Assembly: GCA_022559845.1 (NCBI GenBank)
Contig: CM040125.1
Coordinates: 200,610,102 to 200,674,101, forward strand
Origin: Amorphophallus konjac
Lineage: Eukaryota > Streptophyta > Magnoliopsida > Alismatales > Araceae
Length of the DNA: 64,000 nucleotides
Direction of reading: 5' to 3'
The first letter of the stretch is position 1; each line of letters begins with the position of its first letter. Under the pieces are notes generated by a model. The model was not told where the DNA came from, did no database searches, and saw only the letters and a program-made list of their open reading frames with translations. This document shows, one piece after another, positions 56,240 through 64,000 of the stretch. Both the position numbers and the translations under genes were made by a program.

Positions 56240-56449
56240 TCTGCATTTCTTTCTTGGTGTTGTGCTCTCGAGGCGTGTTGGTGGTCATTGAGTTGTGTTC
56301 CTCGAGATTGTTGCCGTTTCTCGTTGTTGTGGGTCTCTCTGTAGCAACCCTAATAAATGAATAATTGAAATGAATTAAAACATATATATTACAGAAGTAA
56401 TATATATATAAAAGGAATAGGGTTAATTGGACGAAATAAAACAAATTAA

Positions 56450-58040
56450 AAATAACGCCTCTTATTAAGGCGTTAATTTATAAAGAAACGCCTCTATACA
56501 TGGCGTGACTAAAGAAAGGACGCCCACACATGCGGTCGTCAGTTCTCATGCGACCAAATGGGTAAGTAAAAGAAACGCCCCTATCTTGGGCGTGTTTTAA
56601 AACACGAAACGCCCTTTTTCAAGGCGCTTTTTAAGAAACGCCCTAAAGTAAGGCGTCAATTAAATAATACACGCCCTGACCAAAGTCGTTAATTCCATTC
56701 GGAACCGTTCGAACCCAGAACTTATCCAGGGTAAGTGATAACTATGAGAAAGAGTTCGAATGTGGTAATAACTCAATCTTGGAAATATTACTTTCAATCA
56801 AACACTACCTTTGTTAGGACTCCTAAATCCTATAAATAGTCTTGATCGAACGAACCCTAAACCCATTTGATCGAACGTCTGCTGCGAGGTACGTGAAGAA
56901 CAAACTGTTCTTCTTATTTTCTTTTGTTTTCTTTTTTTTCTTGCTTCAGATTATGTGAAGAATAATTATTTTCTTCTTGTCCAGGAAACTCTGCTGCTGC
57001 CGAAGAATAGGTAATATTCTTCTATCTTCTTAAAATATCGATTACAACTATGAAGAATATTAACATCTTCATATTTGCTTCCTTTCTCTTCCTCTACAGG
57101 TTCTGTAGCGTGAAGATCTCTGAAGAACGATTGTTCTTCTCCTTGTTGTTGCTGCCACTGTTCGTAAGTCGCAGTAGAAGCCTCTTCATCAAAGCCATCA
57201 TCCTCTGCTAGCCAAAAACCCCTCACGGTCATCTCCAAATCAACTCTTAAAGGTAGGATTTTCTCAAGTTACTGTAGCCCAAATGAAATTAATGCAAGAT
57301 ATATATATATATAAGCATGTCATGCATATGATTATTATAGTTTTCATGCGTTTTCTGAAATATTTTGAAAGAGACGCCCCTGTCAAGGGCGCTAATTTAC
57401 AAGACACGACCATGTCCAGGTCGTCAATTTAATATTTGACGCCCTGTACACAGGCGTTAATTTCATGTAAATCTTCAGAACGGATTATCCATGCAATTAC
57501 ATGAAATCAATCAATAATTGTTAACGGTTAAAAGTCAATAAGCATGAAACATCAAATCTAAAATACTGCATCTGATTTCCTGCCAATTTCCTGTCATGAC
57601 TATATGATTGTTATCATTGATTATCGTGCAAATCTTGCTTTCCCAGTATCTCTTGAATTCACGACCTAGACTAGGTCGTTTTCCATATGTAAACGCCCCA
57701 TCATAGGGCGTGAATTAAAAATAAACGCCCCTTACTAGGGCGCGTATCTTTTAAAATCCTGGAATATATATTTTGTGAAAATAAGAATTTAATAATTAAC
57801 GCCCCTGACAAGGGCGCGTTTTTGATAATTTCTGAAAATAAATATGTTCTGAAAAATATTGTAAATAAAAAGACGCCTGCTACTGTAGTCGTCAACTCTT
57901 GAAGAAACGCCCCTTCCCAAGGCGCGTTTTAAATAAATTATTGAATTATTGAAAATTCTGCAAAACGGACCATGTGTAAACGCCCTTCTGTTAGGCGTTA
58001 ATTACTTGAGAAACGACTTGACCTAAGTCGTTATTTTACT
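56450..58040. repeat. Series of CpG-armed inverted repeats in the G LTR
   Basis: About 18 short palindromes of the form AACGCCC, 4-8 nt, GGGCGTT, for example at about 56454, 56573, 56607, 56636, 57371, 57692, 57724, 57799, 57905 and 57978, in AT-rich spacers. A few use ACGAC/GTCGT arms (57660, 58010). Absent from about 56700 to 57365, which holds the TATA box and probable transcription start. Confidence 0.9.
56831..56839 (+). promoter_or_regulatory. TATA box of the G LTR
   Basis: TATAAATAG in the gap between the two blocks of inverted repeats. Confidence 0.7.
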
Positions 58041-59497
58041 GTAAACTGATTTTTCCTCTGATTTGCTAACCGATGGTTTATATATTATACATATATATAT
58101 ATATATCGGCACTATTCTCCACTCCGTGAGTATAGTCCCACTTTTCACGGCGTTTTATCGATCACACTCAATTCTCATTGACATACAAGCTCTCCTTTGG
58201 ACATTCCGTTCCTTGGGACTAGCGAGTTAGTCATAGAGACCTCCGTAAGACTCCTCGTAGCCTTGGATTCCCTCAAGGCCGACTGAGCTGGTTGTACCCT
58301 AAAAACCCATTACACGATCCTTGCCATGTCAATCTAAAGAAACATGGTATACCGGCCCTTATGATTATACAAAGAGTATATCATAAGAAATTCTTGATGG
58401 GATGATGATATCATGCCATATCGTGTCATTCTTGTAAACCCCAATTCTATGATAAGAATGAGGGTATCTTGCTTGATCTAATGTTCATGTGGACCTCAAT
58501 TCTATATAAAGAATGTCCATATTGATTTGTCATGGTACCTAAGTTAAGGGAACCATATTCTACCTAGTTTTATCGAACTCGTGATTATACCGTTATTATC
58601 GCCATTCTATGTCCTTTGTCATATTTTGGACTCTATTCTATCAAAGTTGTCATACGTATCTACAAGCTTGATTATTGAAATTCTATATTGGCTATATAAA
58701 CAAGAGTGGATGTCAAAACACATGATAAATGCCTGCGCATATAGGGCCCGATCTGGTCCTGGGAGGAGCACCCGAAAGTACTTGTGCCCATGGGAGTTAA
58801 AATGATAAGGTATCTGGCATTATACCGAGTACTTGACTTGCTTGATTGGACATTCCACACACATCTTGTACTTGACTCGTACTTGACATGAAATGAAATG
58901 CGTGGCCCGAAAAAGGGTAATTTACTTGCTTGATACATGATAGCCAAAGTTCTTGACATGACTTGTTAAATGTACTTGCTTGAATATCTTGAATAACTTG
59001 TATCTTGTTCATGACTAAGTTCATCTTATTTTCTTGATATTACATTCTCTCTATCTTGTCGTTTCATGCGAGCATGCATAGCTTTATTGCATCCATAAAA
59101 ATGTAATTACTTAAACCACTTGCTAGTACTTGAGATATAATTTCCTACTGAGCGTTCGCTCATTCCGTTTGTCCCTTTTTACTTTTCAGGTAAGTCCGAC
59201 GACGATGGAAGTCAATCGGATGGGAATGGTCAAGAGTGAAAGTGATAGAGCTTCTACAAGTGTCGTCTAGTCTTTTCCATAGTTTCTTGAGTCAACTATG
59301 TATTCTTTTCCTTTTTATTTAACAGAGTATTGGATTTGTAATAGTCTATCCATTATGAAATAAAGGATTGGGTTATCTTGCTATTTTGCGCATCTCTGTC
59401 TTTGTGTCGAATACATGACCACTCTGATTGACATGATTGATATAGACACGTCGCGCATCTCCGGGTATCTTCCGCGCTCGGGGCGTGACAGTCTTTG

Positions 59498-59510
59498 TGG
59501 TATCAGAGCC
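59498..59510 (+). other. Primer-binding site of element G
   Basis: TGGTATCAGAGCC, seven bases after the proposed LTR end. Confidence 0.95.
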
Positions 59511-59665
59511 TAAGGTATTCAATTCCTAGGAAACCCAAGTCCAAGGATAGGTTTCAAAACCTTTAACCAAGTGAGAGTGGGTAGAACCAAGGGTTAAATG
59601 ATCAATGAGTCCTTTATAAGATCATAGTGATATAATACTAACATAGCTATTGTAATTGTAGGATA

Positions 59666-62600
59666 ATGGCTGCCGAACGTGCTCAATGGCGCAACATGCA
59701 GCGTACCCTTCAAGGGATGACCCAAGTGCTACAACAGGTAGCACAAGGTGGTGCTCCACGAGCTGGAAGCTTACACCAAGCATTCAAGAATATGAATCCC
59801 CCGAAGTTCATGGGATCGACCGATCCAGACGATGCCGAGCATTGGGTTCGGGAGATTGAACGTATATTCCGTGTCATGCAATGCACGGATCAGGACAAAG
59901 TCTTATTAGCTACTTTCCAGTTAGAAAAGGATGCTAGATGCTGGTGGGAGTCGATTGAAGCTACTATTGACCCAACTCAAGTTACATGGGGTGAATTCGT
60001 TGAATATTTCAACGCCAAATATTTCTCTGATAGGGTCCAGGAAAGGAAGGCCGCCGAATTTGCCGCATTAAAGCAAAGATCTTTATCGGTGGCTGATTAT
60101 GAAGCACAGTTCTCTAGACTGTCTAGATATGCTAAGCATTTAATTGGCACGGAAAAGATGAAAGCCCGTAGATTTCTTAATGGGCTTAGGCCCCACTACA
60201 TTACTCAACTGGCGCCTATGGATATTCAAGTTTATACTGAAATAGTGCGCCGAGCTCAGTTGCTTGAAGATGCCACGGAACTATCTGATAGGATCCGTGG
60301 GAAAGACAAAAAGGAGCAAGTCACAAGTTCGGGTTCTTTTAAACCCAACTTTAAGAAGAGGCCCAATAATGGAGGTTCTTCCTCTCAAGATCAGAAGTAC
60401 AAGAAATCCAAGCCTTTCTCTATCACCACTACCCCTTCAAACGTAGTATGCAAGCATTGTGACAAGGCTGGTCACAAAACAGAAGAATGCTGGAGGAAAT
60501 TAGGAGCATGTCTCCGTTGTGGGAGTCGTGAACATCGGATTCCCGATTGTCCATTAATGAATGACCAAGACGGTGAGGGTAAACGCCCAGTGACAAGGAA
60601 CGTGCGTCTTCATGCAATCCAAGAGACCGAACCAGAAGAAGAAGGCGGATTGGTGGAAGGTACATTAAAAATTTGTTCCAAATATGCACATGTCTTATTT
60701 GATACGGGTGCATCGCATTCCATTATTTCCAAGAAGTTTGCTGACCCATTACCTCTAGAACCAGAATGGATGAAAATAGTGTTGTCTACTCCTCTCGGAA
60801 ACGAGACGGATATCACGCATCATTACCAAAACTGTGAGGTGTTGGTTCGAGGAAAGAATTTTCCTATTGATCTTATCTGCTTAGATCTAAAAGAATATGA
60901 TGTTATACTAGGAGCAGATTGGTTATCTAAGTACCAGGCAACGGTTGATTGCCGTAATAGCAAGATTGTTTTCAAAGAATTTCCAGAACTGACTTATACT
61001 AGTCCTAAGAGTCGAAGCAAATCCCCTCTTATTTCGGCTCTTCGAGCAAGCAAGCTCGTCAGGAAAGGATGTGTATCCTTCCTTGCTTTTGTCACTAATA
61101 AAGAAGCTAAGGAAACCAAGATAGAAGACGTTCAAGTAGTACGAGAATTCCCAGACGTATTTCCGGAAGAATTGCCGGGATTACCCCCGCAAAGAGATGT
61201 GGCCTTTACCATCGACTTAGTCCCTGGTGCTGGTCCGGTTTCAAAGGCACCATATAGAATGTCCCCTGCTGAACTCAAGGAGTTGAAGGAGCAGTTGATG
61301 GAACTAATCCGAAAAGGGTTTATTAGACCAAGTACTTCCCCGTGGGGAGCACCAGTCTTATTTGTAAAGAAGAAGGATGGATCCATGAGATTGTGTATTG
61401 ACTATCGACAGTTGAATCATCTTACTATCAAGAACAAGTATCCACTGCCGAGAATCGATGAATTGTTTGATCAGATTTCAGGATCCAAATATTTCTCCAA
61501 GATTGATCTCCGGTCGGGATATCATCAATTAAGGATCAAGGATGATGACATTCACAAGACCGCATTCAGAAGCAGGTATGGCCATTACGAATTTGTTGTT
61601 ATGCCTTTTGGACTAACAAATGCCCCTGCTGCCTTTATGCAGTTAATGAATAGCATATTCAGGCCTTACTTGGATCAATTCATAGTAGTCTTCATCGATG
61701 ATATATTGATATATTCTAAGACTAAGGAAGAACATGAAGAGCATTTGAGGATTGCATTGCAAGTCTTGAGGACAAATCAATTATATGCTAAACTCAGCAA
61801 ATGCGAGTTCTGGCTTGAAGAAGTGGCTTTTCTCGGACATGTCATATCCAAGGACGGTTTATCTGTGGATCCGTCAAAAGTTGAAGCTGTGAGAAACTGG
61901 GAGAGACCCACTAATGCAAGCGAGATCAGAAGTTTCTTAGGTCTTGCAGGCTATTATCGGCGATTTATCAAAGATTTCTCTAAGATCGCCGTACCACTTA
62001 CAAGATTAACTCGTAAGGAGATCCGATATGAATGGAGTGAGGAATGTGAAAGCAGTTTCCAAACTCTCAAGGATCATCTCACCACAGCTCCGGTCTTAGC
62101 CCTACCAATTGAAGGAGAGAAATTCGAGGTCTACACTGATGCTTCTGGCATTGGCCTCGGATGTGTTCTAATGCAACATGGGAAGGTCATAGCATACTCT
62201 TCTCGTCAACTGAAGAAGCATGAGGAGAATTACCCCGTCCATGACTTGGAATTGGCCGCGGTAGTATTTGCCCTAAAGATATGGAGACACTATCTCTATG
62301 GGGTACAGTTTACTGTATACTCCGATCACAAAAGTCTCAAATATCTATTTTCACAAAAGGAGCTGAACATGAGACAAAGACGTTGGCTAGAATATCTCAA
62401 GGACTTCGACTTCAGTATACAATACCATCCCGGAAAGGGTAATTATGTGGCTGATGCCCTTAGTCGAAAGCCGAGAGCAAAGATAGCAAATTATATGATA
62501 CAAGAATGGAGGTTACTTGAACAATTCTCCGAGCTCAATATAAGCTTGGACACGGAATCCAAATTTGTCACACTATCCCATGTAAGCATACAGTCAGATT

Positions 62601-64000
62601 TGTTATCTGAGATACAAACACTTCAGGATGATGATCCTATGTTAATAGAAATCAAAGGCAGATTAGAAGGACAATCTGATTTTCAACTAACTTCTGATGG
62701 AAGATTATCGTTCAAAGATAGAACTTGTATACCCGATTGTCCGGAATTAAAGAAGAAGATCTTAGATGAAGCTCACAGATCAAGATACACTATTCATCCT
62801 GGATCAACTAAAATGTACCAAGATGTAAAGAGGAACTTTTGGTGGCCCAATATGAAAAGAGAAATAGCGGACTATGTATCACGCTGTCTCACATGCCAAC
62901 AGGTCAAGGCGGAACACCAAAAGCCTGCGGGAAAACTACATCCTCTAGATATTCCTAAGTGGAAATGGGAGGATATTGGTATGGACTTCATCATGGGTTT
63001 GTCTAAATCTAAAGGAGGACATGATGGAATCTGGGTTATCATTGACCGATTGACTAAATCGGCACATTTCTTGCCAATCAAAAGCCGATGGTCGATTGAT
63101 GTGCTAGCTGCACTATACATTAAAGAAATAGTCAGGATACATGGAATTCCTGTCTCAATCGTGTCTGATAGGGATCCCCGTTTTACTTCTCATTTTTGGA
63201 AGGGATTACAACATTCGTTGGGGACAAGGCTCAACTTTAGTACTGCTTTTCACCCACAAACGGATGGTCAGACCGAGCGAACTAATCAAGTTGTTGAAGA
63301 TATGCTGAGAGCATGCATTATTGACTTTGGAGGAAGCTGGCATGACCACTTACCTTTAGTTGAATTTGCATATAATAATAGCTACCAAGCTAGTATCCAA
63401 ATGGCACCTTTCGAAGCCTTATACGGAAGGAGTTGCCGATCTCCCATATGTTGGAACGAAGTTGGAGAGAAACAACTATTAGGTCCAGACATGGTAAGGG
63501 ATACAACTGAGAAGATACAGGTAATCAGAGAAAGATTACAAGTTGCTCAGACCAGACAAAAGACTTATGCAGATACAAGAAGAAGAGATCTTGAATTCCA
63601 AATCGGAGATCATGTATTTCTTAAAATATCCCCTGGACGTGGCATACGAAGATTTGGTGTTAAGGGCAAGCTTACGCCAAGATTCATCGGACCATTTGAG
63701 GTACTCGAAAGAGTTGGCGAGGTTGCTTATCGCATCGCGTTGCCTCCTCAGTTGTCCGAGGTACACAATGTATTTCACATATCTATGTTGAAGAAGTATG
63801 TGCACGATCCGTCACATATTATTGAGCATGGAGATCTGGTGATCCAGAAAGATCTCACATATGAACAGAGGCCCTTGAAGATATTAGATCGAGAAATACG
63901 AGCTCTAAGGAATAAGGTTATTCCCATGCTTAAGGTGCAATGGAATAAGAATCCTGAACGCGAAGCGACATGGGAGACCGAGGAATCTATGAAGAAACGA
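59666..64000 (+). CDS. G gag-pol polyprotein, open through the window edge
   Basis: ATG 59666 is the first in frame after the leader. All 1445 codons to 64000 are open; I read the frame through in full. Gag core [18 protein letters not shown] to [18 protein letters not shown]; two CCHC knuckles (C262, C265, H270, C275 and C282, C285, H290, C295). Protease LFDTGASHS (Asp 346) and ILGADWL. RT with FIDD (Asp 678-679), RNase [11 protein letters not shown] (Asp 825). Integrase zinc domain (H1037, H1044, C1074, C1077) and a DD35E triad D1107, D1168, E1204. GPF module at about 1342 and chromodomain from about 1400 ([25 protein letters not shown]). All catalytic residues are present. The protein is cut by the window edge shortly after the chromodomain begins to close, so little should be missing. 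Confidence 0.97.
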   Translation, partial: MAAERAQWRNMQRTLQGMTQVLQQVAQGGAPRAGSLHQAFKNMNPPKFMGSTDPDDAEHWVREIERIFRVMQCTDQDKVLLATFQLEKDARCWWESIEATIDPTQVTWGEFVEYFNAKYFSDRVQERKAAEFAALKQRSLSVADYEAQFSRLSRYAKHLIGTEKMKARRFLNGLRPHYITQLAPMDIQVYTEIVRRAQLLEDATELSDRIRGKDKKEQVTSSGSFKPNFKKRPNNGGSSSQDQKYKKSKPFSITTTPSNVVCKHCDKAGHKTEECWRKLGACLRCGSREHRIPDCPLMNDQDGEGKRPVTRNVRLHAIQETEPEEEGGLVEGTLKICSKYAHVLFDTGASHSIISKKFADPLPLEPEWMKIVLSTPLGNETDITHHYQNCEVLVRGKNFPIDLICLDLKEYDVILGADWLSKYQATVDCRNSKIVFKEFPELTYTSPKSRSKSPLISALRASKLVRKGCVSFLAFVTNKEAKETKIEDVQVVREFPDVFPEELPGLPPQRDVAFTIDLVPGAGPVSKAPYRMSPAELKELKEQLMELIRKGFIRPSTSPWGAPVLFVKKKDGSMRLCIDYRQLNHLTIKNKYPLPRIDELFDQISGSKYFSKIDLRSGYHQLRIKDDDIHKTAFRSRYGHYEFVVMPFGLTNAPAAFMQLMNSIFRPYLDQFIVVFIDDILIYSKTKEEHEEHLRIALQVLRTNQLYAKLSKCEFWLEEVAFLGHVISKDGLSVDPSKVEAVRNWERPTNASEIRSFLGLAGYYRRFIKDFSKIAVPLTRLTRKEIRYEWSEECESSFQTLKDHLTTAPVLALPIEGEKFEVYTDASGIGLGCVLMQHGKVIAYSSRQLKKHEENYPVHDLELAAVVFALKIWRHYLYGVQFTVYSDHKSLKYLFSQKELNMRQRRWLEYLKDFDFSIQYHPGKGNYVADALSRKPRAKIANYMIQEWRLLEQFSELNISLDTESKFVTLSHVSIQSDLLSEIQTLQDDDPMLIEIKGRLEGQSDFQLTSDGRLSFKDRTCIPDCPELKKKILDEAHRSRYTIHPGSTKMYQDVKRNFWWPNMKREIADYVSRCLTCQQVKAEHQKPAGKLHPLDIPKWKWEDIGMDFIMGLSKSKGGHDGIWVIIDRLTKSAHFLPIKSRWSIDVLAALYIKEIVRIHGIPVSIVSDRDPRFTSHFWKGLQHSLGTRLNFSTAFHPQTDGQTERTNQVVEDMLRACIIDFGGSWHDHLPLVEFAYNNSYQASIQMAPFEALYGRSCRSPICWNEVGEKQLLGPDMVRDTTEKIQVIRERLQVAQTRQKTYADTRRRDLEFQIGDHVFLKISPGRGIRRFGVKGKLTPRFIGPFEVLERVGEVAYRIALPPQLSEVHNVFHISMLKKYVHDPSHIIEHGDLVIQKDLTYEQRPLKILDREIRALRNKVIPMLKVQWNKNPEREATWETEESMKKR

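Larger units (their letters stand above)
56340..59490 (+). mobile_element. 5' LTR of element G
   Basis: 3151 bp, TGTAGCAACCC to GGGGCGTGACA, followed by a primer site and gag-pol. TATA box TATAAATAG at 56831-56839. AT-rich with a striking series of CpG-armed inverted repeats at 56450-56700 and 57365-58040. The 100 bp before it (56240-56339) is the continuation of D interrupted by F; the 5 bp at 56335-56339 are CTCTC. Confidence 0.85.
56340..64000 (+). mobile_element. Element G: chromovirus with open gag-pol, 3' end outside the window
   Basis: 5' LTR, primer site and a gag-pol frame without a stop to the last base. Tekay/Del-like by chromodomain and long LTR. Its 3' LTR is not in the window, so LTR identity and age cannot be judged. 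Confidence 0.9.

Noticed and set aside
56340..59490. G LTR inverted repeats as MITEs
   Set aside because: Units are only about 20 bp, lack a fixed length and target duplications, and vary in arms and loops.

Overview
The window is plant nuclear DNA made almost entirely of LTR retrotransposons. Evidence for a plant: the Ty3/gypsy lineages seen (a Tat/Ogre-like element with a second, archaeal-type RNase H, and chromoviruses with integrase C-terminal and chromodomain modules), primer-binding sites of the TGGTATCAGAGC type (initiator tRNA-Met), plant mobile domain (PMD) coding sequence, a DUF7745-like protein, and multi-kilobase LTRs nested in one another. I recognise no ordinary host gene, tRNA, rRNA or CRISPR array. 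The species cannot be told from the sequence.

Layout. (1) 1 to about 25.6 kb: a very large Tat/Ogre-like region. A decayed gag-pro-pol lies at 667-8813 (+). It is followed by a long 3' region carrying four antisense genes: PMD1 (13164-10596), a coiled-coil gene (14968-13721), PMD2 (20777-15331) and a DUF7745-like gene (22890-21486, the only one that reads intact, with one intron). A polypurine tract and a 3' LTR start at 24072. A solo LTR (16685-19041, target duplication CAATG) is inserted in PMD2. (2) 25.6-29.1 kb: reverse-strand LTR-like sequence, including an inverted relative of the LTR at 38871. (3) 29199-36731: a complete reverse-strand non-autonomous element (called J here; duplication CTACA) with 2.3-kb LTRs. 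It carries a gag-like ORF and a second ORF in which protease, RT, RNase H and the integrase core are replaced by an unfamiliar domain. J sits inside H (36737-38870, +), a diverged element with the same architecture. (4) 38871-43808: element D (+), LTR, primer site and non-coding leader. (5) 43809-56234: element F (+), a full chromovirus with duplication TTTGC. Its gag-pol stays in one frame but has five TAG stops. Its 3' LTR holds a 2.1-kb miniature element I (53141-55271) that is just two LTRs and 95 bp between them. (6) 56340-64000: element G (+), LTR, primer site and a gag-pol frame that is open from 59666 to the window edge.

How the parts relate. Order of events from nesting: H, then J and D into H, then F into D, then I into F; G lies beside or within D. 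Lesions are mostly C-to-T type stops, as expected for methylated, silenced repeats. G looks youngest and could supply enzymes in trans. F and I share LTR-end and primer-site sequence, and J, H and the solo LTR represent non-autonomous or recombined relatives.

Most notable signals. (a) Dense sets of short inverted repeats with CpG-containing arms recur in four unrelated element families. In the Tat-like region the same hairpin sits 15-20 bp upstream of both the sense LTR TATA box and the antisense PMD2 TATA box. (b) A domain shared by the diverged non-autonomous elements H and J replaces the whole catalytic core of pol. (c) Antisense accessory genes have their own TATA boxes and phase-0 introns.
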